The translations under genes and the position numbers were made by a program. The notes below the pieces were generated by a model. The model did no database searches, was not told the origin of the DNA, and worked only from the letters and a program-made list of their open reading frames with translations. Shown here in pieces: positions 51,086 to 63,221 of a DNA stretch of 64,000 bases. Position 1 is the stretch's first letter. Each line of letters begins with the position of its first letter. The stretch is from Tetrapyrgos nigripes (lineage: Eukaryota > Basidiomycota > Agaricomycetes > Agaricales > Campanellaceae). The stretch covers positions 248,001-312,000 of the forward strand of contig JAACJM010000032.1 in NCBI GenBank assembly GCA_013368315.1, in the 5' to 3' direction.

Positions 51086-51513
51086 TTACCAATATTCCGT
51101 GGCCAAAAGTTAGTCTACTGGGTGTGTGATGACTGCTTCGTACCAGGGTGATACATTGTTACAACATCCATTGATGATACCTATCTGTGGGCTCGTGGAT
51201 CTGTAAGTACATACTTCTGTAATTCGATACTTATAATACACCGCAAAAATAATGTCTCCGAGGACAACTGGATGTTTCTGTTCCTGCTGGCTCTATTAAT
51301 AGTTCTTCTTGGTGTCTTCCGTGGATGTGTCTACAGTCAGTCACTGGGTCAGCGTAGTGTGGACGCATGCTTTTACAAAGTGTTTTCATGACCCATTGAA
51401 AAACCCAATGTGAACTCTCGGGCTGACTCGTTCTTCACTTCCCGCTCCCTGTTCTCTCTCTTTAACAATCTTAGCATTCCTCAAGATCTTTCAGAATCCG
51501 TGTCAGGCTTGAT
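51086..51513. other. Intergenic region between fusion gene A and NAT1
   Basis: This 428-base interval serves as terminator and NAT promoter. It is conserved in copy B (60655-61069), except for small indels and a roughly 40-base GC-rich insertion in copy B near 60806-60845. No coding sequence was found. Confidence 0.5.
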
Positions 51514-52830
51514 ATGTCGGCCACCTCAAACCCAAGGACTGATGGAAGGCTGAGGGACGGTTTATGGATCAAGAAGACACCCTCAGTCTACTCCTGTTCT
51601 CAAGTCCTTCGCTGGCTTTCCAAGATTCAGTATCCCAAGGCAGACCTCTCAGAGTATGATATATCGACATTTGACACTAGTTTGGAAAACCTCTGTCTCT
51701 TGCTGCGTTTGTCACTGGTAGCGTTTGCTTTCGAGAATACCCAAATGCACTAGTCAGTTGGTCGTTCTGCTTTATACGCTTTTTCTGAGACTCTGTGGCT
51801 GATGAATTTTCCTATTACTTATGTAGTGCCAGCTCTAGAACCATGGATATCACTCCCGAAGGCTTGTTTCAGCGATTAGTCGTTGAAGGGAATGGGCACT
51901 ACTGTTTTGGATTGAGTACATTATTCATGGAGATGATTCGTGGTTTGGGATATCGGTATGTTCATTCCACTCAAAGACACTCAACATCGAATTCCTGAAC
52001 CACACAACTTTATATCGCAGTGCCTACCCCGGTGCAGGAAGGATAAACGCCCAACTGGCACCAAACTTGCCTCCCATCTTCGTACCTTTCCGCCATATGG
52101 TCATTTTTGTCCAACCGAAGGATGGCAATGAGACTTATCTCACCGACGCTTGCGGTGGCGGTTCCTGCATTACGAATCCTATTCTCCTTGCAAATGGGCA
52201 AACCGTCATGGGTACTTCGCCTACGGAGACGCATACTCTCGTACGGAGCGCCCATCCCAAATCCAGTCTTGGTAATGCTCTTACCTACGATCCTCCTTTC
52301 AGTACGTGCTAACGCAATTCATTGTTTTAGAATCTTCCCCAAGAGGTCCCAATGCCAGCGTTGAATGGCACTTGATCATTCGTCACAAAAAGCCGTCAGG
52401 AGACTTGTCCGAACGTGTCTGTTACTCCTTCCTCGAGGACGAATTCTTCCAAACGGATTTCGATTCAGCCAATGTCAGCGTTTACTCGGAGGAGCGCGGT
52501 TATTTCGTTAATAACCTCATCTGCTCCAAATGCTTCTGGCTGAGCGCTGATGAAATGGAAATGTTGGCAGAATCCGGGCCCAAGAGGAACGGAGGAAACG
52601 CATCCAAGAAGATAACGAATGCCAGTGTTCCGTTGACTCATCGCTACATGGGTCGCTTGGGAATGGAAGGAAACACTGTCAGACGACATGTTGGGCCGCG
52701 TTCAGAGATCATTAGAACCATGAAGACGGAAATGGACAGAATTGAGGCGCTTCGTGATATCTTTGGGGTGGATATACCACCGCAAGATATTTGTTTCATG
52801 AAAGACAGAGTACCTGCACTCGATAGATAG
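51514..52830 (+). CDS. Arylamine N-acetyltransferase-like protein (NAT1, copy A)
   Basis: NATs transfer acyl groups from acyl-CoA to arylamines or hydrazines through a Cys-His-Asp triad; fungal members can detoxify plant or microbial amines. Exons 51514-51752, 51827-51955, 52021-52271 and 52331-52830 give 372 residues. Motifs: SLENLCLLLRLSLVAFAFEN at the N-terminus, nucleophile C106 in VEGNGHYCFGLSTLF, H148 in FRHMVIFVQ, and D165 in ETYLTDACGGGS. The family's usual RGGYCFE is changed to GNGHYCFG but the triad is complete. There is no signal peptide, so it is probably cytosolic. It lies 428 bases downstream of the fusion gene on the same strand. Confidence 0.88.
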
Positions 52831-54433
52831 GGATGGATAGGATATGAGTATGAGGGCCGATATCGGACAAAAATATTTTTTTTTGCTTCACAAATAAAGA
52901 TGCGAGAGAATCTTGAAGGAGTCGTAGACATATGGCGTTCGAAGAAGAGGTCTTATAGGCCAAGCAGCTGCCAGTACATTGCCACATGTATCAGGCGTGA
53001 TGATAAATGACGCGACGGCCTGTCATAAAGTGTCAGTAGATGGTTATTTTTTTTTGGATGAGCGATTAGATCCTCGACAACCAACAAAGTTAGCTCTCCG
53101 GACCCCGCATACAGCGCAAGGACTTTCACCTCGCTAGTGGCCTTACCCATAGGAAATGCATTTATGCACGAAACATGTTATTAAATGATAGAATAGTGCA
53201 CGTACCTTCGCAAGTAATCTGATTGATACGGACAGCTATAGCACCTCTGTCCTACATATAGAGAACACATTCATGCTTCACCAGCCCTTGTAGCTTGAGG
53301 GACTTGTTTCCAATGATATATTTGCAGCGAGGTTTAATACAGGCAGCGACTGGAGGCCACAGGCTGACAGACGATGCTCGTACAGTAAATATGTTAGTAC
53401 AGAGTCAAATTAATGGATATATCAATGCTCACAATAAAGGCGGCCACTGCTCTCTTCAAGAGTCTCTTGAACTGCACAACCGTCCTTTACACCTTCAACC
53501 TTGTAATATTCTGTCCTCCTGTCATACAATATCCTTCACAACTGTCCAGAGGGTTTCAGTGACGTCGCATTGCATATCACATGCATCCTGACGAACGGCG
53601 ATGACTTCATCTAGAAGGACGAGTGGAGTGTTGTTTGGATGCTACCGTGAAGGCCAAATTGCGAGAATGTTGTTCTTGAGTTGATAACTGAGGAGGAATG
53701 TGACAAGTTGAGATATAATTATTTGTGAGATGTCTATCGAAGTTGGACGATTTTAGCCAACAAAACCAAGACGGAGAAGAAGGGCAAGGTTGGACGCGTT
53801 GTTTGGCTACAGACTTAGCTTATTTGGTCATTCACACGCCACGCTATTCTCTCATATCCAGATCCTCGACGCTACACGGTAAACTACATAACGGTCAGTA
53901 CTATTTGGCCTGGACTGATACCCTGTCCTGCACCCTGTCCTGTACTTGTATCCCGTACTCCCGGGTTCCCGGGCAATCTGAAACTTACCGCTCAGAAGAA
54001 CTCGCGGAACTCGCGGGAGATTCTTCGGCAGTTGCCGTTGCGAACTGCTATGTACAAGGGACACGACTTACAACCCAAGAGCCTTTGGACTCTTTTCCCC
54101 CAGGAAAACTCACCCGAACGTGTAAAATATCATCAACACATCCTATCCGGGGTCGAAATCCTGGAAGCTGGGCAGAAACATTGCGAACTCAGAAGGTCAA
54201 GATCACGTGATTGATAATATAGCCGGTCAACCGCCAAAATACAAGTCGCGCCAAAGTCGACGCGGACTAAGATGGACCAGGGTTCGGAAGCGTGTACACA
54301 AGCGGGCATCTAGCTTGTTAGACCCACCTTGAAAAACCCTTGAAAAACCCTATGGCGAGGCACTTTCTCCAACCCTTCCTTAGTCTCTCTCTTGTAACAA
54401 CTCTCGAACTCTTTCAGAAGTGCAGGCCTTGAT
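52831..54433. other. Intergenic region between NAT1 and NAT2
   Basis: About 1.6 kb. Only the right part (from about 53998) matches copy B; 52850-53995 is unlike the roughly 395-base equivalent in copy B (62396-62790). I found no coding sequence, tRNA or clear element ends. A short direct repeat (TTGAAAAACCC twice near 54330-54350) occurs as a single copy in B. Confidence 0.45.
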
Positions 54434-55719
54434 ATGTCGGTGGCCCTGAACCCAAGAACTGACGGGAAGCTGAGGGACGGTCTTTGGATTAGACAGACGC
54501 CTTCAGTTTATTCCTCTTCACAAATCCTTCGCTGGCTTACCAGGATCAACTATCCCAAGGCAGACCTCTCAGAGCATGTCATTTCCACGTTTGACACCAG
54601 TCTAGAAAATCTTTGTCTCTTGCTGCGTTTGACGCTCGTAGCGTTTCCTTTCGAGAATACACAAATGCACTAGTGAGTCGCCTTTCTGCTCTATGTTCTT
54701 TGTCAACAACACTAATGAATTATCCCATTAGCACCAGCCATAGAATCATGGACATCAGTCATGAAGGGCTGTTTCAGCGACTAGTCGCCGAAGGGAATGG
54801 GAGTTACTGTTTTGGATTAAATACACTATTTCTCCAAATGATTCGTGGATTGGGATATCGGTACGTTCATTCATTAAACTCAAGGAGAAACCTGCATTCC
54901 TACAGTGATCTATCGCAGTGCCTACCCCGGTGCAGGAAGGATAAACGAGCAACCACCAAATACACCTCCCATCTTCTTACCTTTCGTCCACATGGTCGTT
55001 TTTGTCCAACCCAAAGATGGCAGCGAAACGTATCTCGCTGACGCTTGTGGCGGTGGCTCTTGCATTACGCAGCCTATTCTCCTCGCAGACGGTCAAACTG
55101 TCATGGGAACTTCACCTACTGAAACACATACTCTCATACGCAGCGCTCGTCCTGAATCTAGTCTTGGTGATACTTATTTTTTTTTGACAATCGTTCCCTA
55201 TACGCTAACACATCGCTTGTCTCAGCCACATCCCCTGGAGGTCCAAATGCCGCTGTCGAATGGTACCTGATAATCCGACACAAAAAGCCATCCGGAGACT
55301 CATCCGAACGAGTCTGCTACTCCTTCATTGAAGACGAATTCTTCCAGGCGGATTATGACGCTGCAAACGTCAGTGTTTACTCAAGCAAGCACGGTTTTTT
55401 CGCAGACAACCTCGTCTGTGCGAAATGCATTTGGCTGGGCGACGAGGAAATGGAGACATTGGCAGGGTCCGAGAATAGCGAAGAAATAGGCTCCAAGACG
55501 TTGACAGACGTCTCAATCTCATTGACGTATCGATACATGGGGCGCTTAACGATGGATGGCAAGACGGTTAAACGACATATTGGACCCCGTTCAGAGGTCA
55601 TCAAGACCATGGAGAAGGAGACGGACAGGATTGAAGTCCTGCGTGATATCTTCGGAGTTGATATACCACCTGAAGAAATTCGATTTATGAAGGGCCGAGT
55701 ACCTTCCCTTGATGGATGA
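54434..55719 (+). CDS. Arylamine N-acetyltransferase-like protein (NAT2, copy A)
   Basis: Exons 54434-54672, 54732-54860, 54919-55166 and 55226-55719 give 369 residues. It is a diverged paralogue of NAT1 with identical exon phases and the same triad: Cys in EGNGSYCFGLNTLF, His in FVHMVVFVQPKDG, Asp in ETYLADACGGGSC. The NAT1/NAT2 pair predates the 10.7 kb duplication, since both copies contain both types. All exons are open. The fourth exon carries EWYLIIRHKKPSGDSSERV, close to NAT1. Substrate is unknown; adjacent paralogues may have split acyl-donor or amine preference (inference). Confidence 0.88.
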
Positions 55720-55931
55720 TGACCGGGACCAGAATTTATGTGCTTTCGTCAAAAGTTGTCAGAATCTATTGGGAATACAATTATTATTAACTTTAAAGTA
55801 ATGTCCCAACTTCTCAAGGACCAAGGTCATATGTGCTTCCCCTAAAGGGCTTCATGGATACATGACTCCTCTTATTAAAGGGCCACGACTTTCCACAATG
55901 TCATCTCCACTCTCTATTCCCCCAGCTCAAC

Positions 55932-56136
55932 ATGACAGCTCAAAACATTGCAAACGCATGCGCAGAAGCCTGCAAAGACCAAAACATAATTCCCGGAGCA
56001 GTCTTGTTTGCGGCTGACAGGAATGGTAAGACTCTCATTCATGAAGCAGCTGGTGTACGCCAATTAGGCAGCTCCGAGCCCATGAGCAAGGTGAGCACCT
56101 AAGCTGAACTCCATTAAAAACACAATCTGACCTCCC
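55932..56136 (+). pseudogene. 5' fragment of a beta-lactamase-family serine hydrolase gene
   Basis: The first exon (55932-56090) encodes 53 residues, MTAQNIANACAEACKDQN through PGAVLFAADRNGKTLIHEAA and GVRQLGSSEPMSK, then a GTGAGC donor. This matches the start of fungal class C beta-lactamase-like/transesterase proteins, whose SxxK nucleophile motif comes in the next exon. The sequence is cut at about 56136 by the duplication junction, where USP 5' sequence begins, so no catalytic part remains. The full gene is predicted to follow the second NAT of copy B, beyond the window end. Confidence 0.75.
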
Positions 56137-56254
56137 TGCTTGGACCTGCATGGTTTGGACCATAGTTGTAATGAGCAGGAGGTGGAGTTTGGGACGAGTA
56201 GTAGTTGGAAGGAGCTGGTCCCTGTGCAGTGTAGTGAGGACGCGGGCTTGTCAT
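56137..56254 (-). pseudogene. 5' fragment of the deubiquitinase gene (duplication leftover)
   Basis: The first 118 coding bases of the USP gene (starting MTSPRPHYTAQGPAPSNYYS on the minus strand) are copied here with a few substitutions (for example Ala to Thr at residue 9). They then run into beta-lactamase-gene intron sequence at 56136. No catalytic domain follows. Any transcript from the copied promoter would be truncated. Confidence 0.85.
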
Positions 56255-57100
56255 GGTGCAACAACAGCTTCCTTTCTTTCACTGAGAAAGGATTCATAAG
56301 CAAAACTTCCACGCAAAGGAGTCTTTTTTTTTTATATGTACCGTCAAATTCTTCCGAATTTTACGATGGGATGATGTCGAGCTAGAGGCGACAGCGACAA
56401 GAGCGAAAAGTTGGCTGTAACTTTGGGTGCTGAAAGGCTTGGAGGTGATTGGCTGCCTCCAAAAGACTTGGAAAGAAGCTAGTGAATCAAGTGAGGGAGG
56501 ATGGTGGACTTAAGGGATTTTGGGATGGACTGCTGCTCGTTGCCGGGAGATAGCCAACCGTCGTCGTCGAGAATGTTCTGCACACGAGCATCACAAACAA
56601 CAACAAAATATGTCGGTTCGCTACATCCGCTTCCTCGCTTCCTTCCCATTTACCTCCAACGCGTCTCCTATGATCTTTTCTTTGCAAGTGAAGGGACTCT
56701 ACATATCGAAGAGCGCCCAATGTCGCCTGTAAATGCCACCTATTTTGTTGACATGGCAATGTTCTCAAGTTCAACGGACTTTGCTATGACAGCCCTGACT
56801 TGATATATTGGCAGAGTGAGTAGTCTTTCTACTTCTCTCGCGCATAGTTCTAACAAAGTATTCAGTGATTCCACACTATGACTTTTGGGCTACTGAACCA
56901 GCGGAGTAGGAGTGGGTTCAGCCTGAACAAGCTTTACCTACATCAACTGCCAGGACTTCTGGCGCCCAATGTCTTTATCACTATCACTGATCTGCCAAAC
57001 CAAACGTACACGAGTGACGGATGTTTTGAACGCGATGCGACGCGCATATATAGACCTAGTTGTCTCTGGAAACCCCAACTCTCTCTTCACACCCACCAGG
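56255..57100. other. Promoter region of fusion gene B
   Basis: This is the copied intergenic region, without the foldback insertion and with a contracted TCG run. No gene is present. It is the cleaner version of the ancestral promoter and may drive copy B differently from copy A. Confidence 0.5.
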
Positions 57101-60100
57101 ATGTCAAAGTCAAACAAAACAACACCTCTCTCTCCAGGAAGTATTGCACCAAACTTTGAAGCGCATACAGCTAGTGGTCCGATTCGATTTCATAAATGGA
57201 CCGGGCAATCATGGGCGAGTGCTTTCTTGAGCTCAATATCTTGTGTTTTACTGAAAGCACACTGCAGTGCATCGTATTCTCTCATCCCGGAAACGCGTTC
57301 CCTACTGACCTCGCCGAGGTAGCGCGTCGACTGCCCGAGATTGAGAAACGCCAAATCAAAATAATTGGTGTCTCTCGTAACTGGGTGGAGGATAGCAAGC
57401 AATGGACTGCTAGTCAACAGATGTATGGCCATAAAGCTGGTTCTACTGATCACCTCGTTCAGATTGTGAGTGTTCTTTTATTTATTTATTTAAAAATGCT
57501 ACTTGACTGATCCAAAATCTTCAGGTAGCTGATGATGGAGGCGAATTATCTTCACTTTATGGAATGGTAAACGAAACCAAAGGCTCAAAGGTGTGTATAT
57601 GCGCATAAATCGACGCATATATACGATTCTGATCACTTTTTTCAGCCCAATACCGCCTATATCATCGATCCCAGAAAAACCGTCCGATATGTACTTCCTT
57701 ATCCTTCCACTGTCAGTACAAGACTATACCAAATCCTCCGGTAATTCACCTCCTTTCCTTCTTTTACACCCGACATCAACTTACCTTGTCTCCATCCCAG
57801 CTTCATAGACGAAAACAACGGCCACCTCGACGGCATGAATCACAAACAATTCGAACTCAACAGCCACGGCGAAGGCACAATCTACAAACCTGACGACGGA
57901 GGCTCATTTGACGTCGTTGGCGCATCTATCACCGCAACCTCCACCGCCGAAACCCTCCAAAACACCGACTTTGCCGATATCTCATCCGCCGTTACAACCA
58001 TCGCCGGTGCCGCCGCAGGAAACTACATCGAAAACGCCCTTTCAGTCCTCGAATCTATAACCGAAGTCGGCAAAGTCGTCCCCTTTATCGCTCCTGCTTT
58101 CGTGATCCTTAAAGTTATCATCTCGGTTGAACAACGCGCGAGGGATGTGGATGCGAAATGTCAAGATTTGGTTCAAAGGGTGACGTTTATGCTCAGTCAT
58201 CTTCCTGCGTTGAAGGATATAAAAGTTGGTGATTCGACGAGACAGGTTATTGATCATATGAATGATATCCTGAAAAAATGCGCGTCGTTGATTGAAGCGT
58301 ATAGGAAACAGAGTGCAGTTGCTAGGAGGTTGAGTATGCATAATAAGGAGCGGTTTGCTGGACTTGCTGAATCGTTGAAGGATTGTACCAATGACCTTAT
58401 GGTTTCTCTTCAAATTCATCAAAGTACCAGACTGGACATCCTGACGAGGAATATACCCAATGACCCAGAGGACGATGCTGCACAAAAGTTTATTGCGACA
58501 CATGGTGGGATGGATGTTATCAAGAATGATGAAGGACTGGTGAAGCAGTTTGCGGGCCAGTTGAAGCTAGAGGTGGACGACCGGGTTATGGAGCAGTTGA
58601 ATGTGAACATTGTGGATGTGATGCAGGAGAATCAAAGACAGTTGGAACGCACGCTTAATGAGAGCGTGAGTGCTTCGGTTATTGATGGGTTGAAGGGACT
58701 TGCGGAGAAGATGAATGAGTTGGAGAAGGAGCAGACGTTTAAATGTGTGCAGTGTGAAAAGGAGTATAAGGAGTCGGCGAATGGAGACAAGACGTGCTCA
58801 TTCCACAAGATGGAGTATGATGGGTTTTACAAGGTTTATCGTTGTTGTGGGACGAAGAATCCTTGTGGCGTTGGGAGACACAGGGACAAGCACCATAGTG
58901 ATTACCCGTATGGACCGTTCTTCACTTGGGTGAGGAATATAGTCTGGTACGGCGACACGAGGGAGAATTGGGTAGAGATCGAGGACACGAATTTGGAGAC
59001 GGGAAGCGAAGAATCTGCGAGTATATCCCAACTTTTACGCTGGCAAACTCGGGGAGGACGAGTTGAAGAACCGACCATTCTCCTTCAGGTTGGGGAGCGA
59101 GGGCTTGACAAGCAGTACTTCTTCACAGGTTATACCGCCAAAGACCTAGCGGTGATAACCAAAGTGGTGGATATCACTCACGAATTGATCATCTTCCGTA
59201 ACTCTGCAAAGGAGGATGAGTTCTCGATGGCGGAGTGGATTATCAATTCGGAGGGTATCATCACTGGTGTTAGGCTTACGGTGAAGGTTGCTACCTCTAG
59301 CACGCCTTTTGTAAGCGAATGCCCACTGGATATCAGCACTTGCACCAAATCTGGAGATGTCGTTACAGTTTCAGAAGGTGGTCTGCGCTCGTTCAAACCT
59401 GCTTCCCCTTACACTCTACCCGAAACGAAACGCGTATGCGATATCATCGAGTATAAAACCCCTCGGGCAGTACGAACTGACTTCAAAACTCGTACTTCAC
59501 CCAATCTACCCCTTGCTCTCAAACCAGTATCTGATCCTCCCTTGGGCTCCAATACCAGATATTCTCATTATGCAGAAGACCGTTTCGAGGGTTCTATCTC
59601 TGTATTCAACAAACACCCCTCTGGTTCCAATAATTCCATTTCCATATCCTCCGTCACTGCCTTTTATCGCCTTCTCGGCGATGAAGAATACAAACCCGCC
59701 AGACCTGTCGAACTCCCTATGATAGTTCTTCCCTTCACCGTTGATCCTCGTCAGACGACGACTGTCCAGTTCACAGTGAACGTACCTCGCAGTGAGGAAG
59801 ACGCCAAGGCAGAGTTGACTTGGTTGAACAGAGCCTTCATGGCCCGTCGACGTCCCCTGCGTCTCAAATTAGTTTTGACAGACGTAGATGATGAGGAATG
59901 TTCCATCGTCATGGAATACATATGTCCCCAATACCGACTCTCACAACCCGAGAAAGACGATATCGGTTTCTTCTACATCGACGACGCACGGATGTGGGTA
60001 CGACATACTATCAGTGTTGCAAAGAAAGATGACGGCAGCATACAAATTGGGAATCGCACATTCAATATGATTTATATGCAAAAGATCGTTTACAAAGCTC

Positions 60101-60654
60101 TACAATCTCAGGAGAGTGAGGTTGACTTGGAGTTTGGTGAAAAGAAGGACCCGGGGACGTTGAATGAGTGGGAATGGAAAGCTTGGGCATTGGTGGATTT
60201 GTCGTGTAGGCGAATTTACGCTTTCAAGGTGCTGGTCACTAAAGGCGTCAAAGACGGCAAGGGGTTGGCGTGTTTGGGTTATGTGTTGAACCCTCCCTAT
60301 GGTAGCGTCATTGATGAAGAGCGTCCAGCTCTCCATGCGATAGAAAAGGTCACGTTTCCCGATTTGCGACCCACACAAACGGAGCAGGAGGTCTGGGACG
60401 ACAAGTTTGATGATTTTGTCCCGGATCCACCAAAGCCGGCTGAGAATCAACCTCAGGCTGCTGCTGCCGCATCTATACCTCCTGCTGTTATGGGCCCATC
60501 GTCGGTGCGCCTGGCTCTTCCGGCAGAACTGAACAAACGTATGGAGTCGATGGAAAAACACATGGAGTCTATGGATTCGAGTTTGGCTCGGATTGCGACT
60601 GTCATGGAACAGCTTCTAACCATGAAGAGATCGGCCCCATACACCCGCCGGTAG
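57101..60654 (+). CDS. Pseudo-peroxiredoxin / four-helix-bundle / CHORD-like fusion protein, copy B
   Basis: Exons 57101-57214, 57268-57465, 57525-57590, 57646-57740 and 57801-60654 give 1108 residues, the same length and exon sizes as copy A. The peroxiredoxin-like domain again lacks the peroxidatic Cys (CIVFSHPGNAFPTDLAEVA); the only new Cys is at the start of exon 2, before the strand, and is not at the catalytic position. All eight residues of the Cys/His cluster are kept, while linker positions vary (for example GMKNPCG to GTKNPCG, QYLFKSYT to QYFFTGYT). The first intron has a GC donor (GCGAGT) where copy A has GTGAGT. Preservation of length and frame over about 3.3 kb with many substitutions argues that the protein is under selection. 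Confidence 0.8.
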
Positions 60655-61069
60655 TTACCAATATTCCGTGGCCTACCAGGGTGTTAACATTGTTACAGCA
60701 TTCATTGATGATAGCTATCTCTGGGCTCGTGTATCTGTAAGTACATACTTCTGTAATTCGATACTTACAAGTACATCGCAAAAATAATGTCTCCGAGGAC
60801 AACCTGCGCCCACTGCCGAACAACCGGGGTCGCGAGGGGTCGCGCTGGATGTTTCTGTTCCTGCTGGCTCTATTAATAGTTCTTGGTGTCTTCCATGGAT
60901 ATCTACAGTCAGTCACTGGGTCAGCGTAGTGTGGACGCATACTTTTACAAAGTGTTTTCATGACCCATTGAAAACCCAATGGGAACTCTGACTCGTTCTT
61001 CACTTCCTCCTCCCTCTTTAACAATCTTAGCACTCCTCGAGATCTTTCAGAATCCGTGTCAGGCTTGAT
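60655..61069. other. Intergenic region between fusion gene B and the NAT pseudogene
   Basis: This is the counterpart of 51086-51513. It contains a GC-rich insertion near 60806-60845 with two GGTCGCG motifs. No gene was found. Confidence 0.45.
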
Positions 61070-62384
61070 ATGTCGGCCACCTCAAACCCAAGGACTGACG
61101 GAAGGCTGAGAGACGGTCTATGGGTCAAGAAGACACCCTCTGTCTACTCCTGTTCTCAAGTCCTTCGCTGGCTTTCCAAGATTCAATATCCCAAGGCAGA
61201 CCTCTCATAATATGATATATCGGCATTTGACACCAGTTTGGAAAACCTCTGTCTCTTGCTGCGTTTGTCACTGGTAGCGTTTGTTTTCGAGAATACCCAA
61301 ATGCACTAGTCAGTTGATCGTTCTGCTTTATACGCTTTCTCTGAGACTCTGAGACTGATGAAGTTTCCTATATTACTTAGTACCAGCTCTAGAACCATGG
61401 ATATCACTCCCGAAGGCTTGTTTCAGCGATTAGTCGTTGAAGGGAATGGGCACTACTGTTTTGGATTGAATACATTATTCATGGAGATGATTCGTGGTTT
61501 GGGATATCGGTATGTTCATTCCATTCAAAGACACTCAGCATCGGATTCCTGAACCCTAATAACTTTATATCACAGTGCCTACCCCGGTGCAGGGAGGATA
61601 AACGCGCAACTGACACCAAACTTGCCTCCCATCTTGTACCTCTCCACCGTATGGTCGTTTTTGTCCAACCGAAGGATGGCAATGAGACTTATCTCACCGA
61701 CGCTTGCGGTGGCGGTTCCTGCATTACGAATCCTATTCTCCTTGCAAATGGGCAAACCGTCATGGGTACTTCACCTACTGAGACACACACTCTCGTACGG
61801 AGCGCTCATCCTAAATCTAGTCTTGGTAATGCTCTTGCCTACGATCCTCCTTTCAGTACGTGCTAACGCAATTCATTGTTTTAGAATCTTCCCCAAGAGG
61901 TCCCAATGCCAGCGTTGAATGGCACTTGATCATTCGTCACAAAAAGCCGTCAGGAGACTTGTCCGAACGTGTCTGTTACTCCTTCCTCGAGGACGAATTC
62001 TTCCAAACGGATTTCGATTCAGCCAATGTCAGCGTTTACTCGGAGGAGCGCGGTTATTTCGTTAATAACCTCATCTGCTCCAAATGCTTCTGGCTGAGCG
62101 CTGATGAAATGGAAATGTTGGCAGAATCCGGGCCCAAGAGGAACGGAGGAAACGCATCCAAGAAGATAACGAATGCCAGTGTTCCGTTGACTCATCGCTA
62201 CATGGGTCGCTTGGGAATGGAAGGAAACACTGTCCGACGACATGTTGGGCCGCGTTCAGAGATCATTAGAATCATGAAGATGGAAATGGACAGAATTGAG
62301 GCGCTCCGTGATATCTTTGGGGTGGATATACCACCGCAAGATATTTGTTTCATGAAAGACAGAGTACCTGCACTCGATAGATAG
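61070..62384 (+). pseudogene. Arylamine N-acetyltransferase-like pseudogene (NAT3, copy B)
   Basis: This is the duplicate of NAT1. Codon 47 (Glu in NAT1) is TAA at 61208-61210, two substitutions away from GAG. A second lesion is a one-base deletion in exon 3 near 61635, where the NAT1 sequence encoding IFVPFRHMV becomes ATCTTGTACCTCTCCACC. This shifts frame and removes the catalytic His. The catalytic Cys region (GNGHYCFGLNTLF) and the last exon remain open and nearly identical to NAT1, so inactivation is recent. No ATG would restore a full triad. Confidence 0.9.
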
Positions 62385-63221
62385 GGATGGATAGGACGTA
62401 GTTGCGTAACTCATTTGTGAAATCCAGTGAAATCTCGATGAGGAGCCGAGAAACATTAGTACTATGTTATTACAGCGAAAATACTCTTCATACATAGCAA
62501 AGGTGGGCCTAGTCTTCCCTAGGTAGACAGCCGAATACATTCCACATATATGGAGTCTGCTAGGTCGCGTAAATCCTAATAACTACTTTCGAATAAAGAT
62601 CTGCTACATCGATTTTGGTGGTTGGCCGGCTAGGCGGCCCGCCTATTAAAAAGGAAATCCTGTACTCGGCACGTCTTTTGCGTTCCTCTGTGTATTTTCC
62701 GTGTTTATTGTCTTGATTCCATATGTACGGTACCCATGCCAGCTAATGAAGTACTCGGAGCCTGTTTTTATCCTCAGACGGCGCCCAAAACCGCTCAGAC
62801 GCGGGAGATTGTTCAGCAATTGCCGTTGCGAACTGCTACATGTACAAGGGACACGACTTACAACCCAAGAGCTTTTGGACTCTTTTTCCCCAGGAAAACT
62901 CACCTGAACGTGTAAAATGTCAACAACACATCCTATCCGGGGTCGAAATCCTGAAAGTCGGGCAGAAACTGGCAGAAACCAGAAGGTCAGGCTCACGTGA
63001 TTACTAATAGCCGGCCAACCGCCAAAAATGAGAATCGCGCCAAAATCGACGCGGACTAAGATGAACCAGGGTGCGGAAACGTGTACACAAGCGAGCATCT
63101 TAAGCTTGTTAGACCCACCTTGAAAAACCCTATGGCGAGGGATTTTCTGCAATCCTTCCTTAGTCTTTCTCTTGTAACAACTCTCAAACTCTTGGGGAAG
63201 TGCAGGCCTTGATAGCTTGAT
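62385..63221. other. Intergenic region between NAT3 and NAT4
   Basis: The segment 62396-62790 has no match to the corresponding 52850-53995 of copy A. From about 62793 the two copies align again up to the NAT start. No coding sequence was recognised. Confidence 0.45.

Larger units (their letters stand above)
45457..56136 (+). repeat. Tandem duplication, copy A (about 10.7 kb)
   Basis: Sequence from 45457 (inside the first exon of the deubiquitinase) recurs from 56137 in the same orientation. The unit carries, in order, the USP 5' end, the intergenic promoter, the peroxiredoxin-helical-bundle fusion gene, a first NAT gene, a second NAT gene and the start of a beta-lactamase-family gene. Homologous positions: fusion-gene ATG 47534 and 57101; first NAT 51514 and 61070; second NAT 54434 and 63222. 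Offset changes show indels: copy A has about 1.1 kb extra at 46160-47256 and about 0.75 kb more between the NAT genes. Confidence 0.93.
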
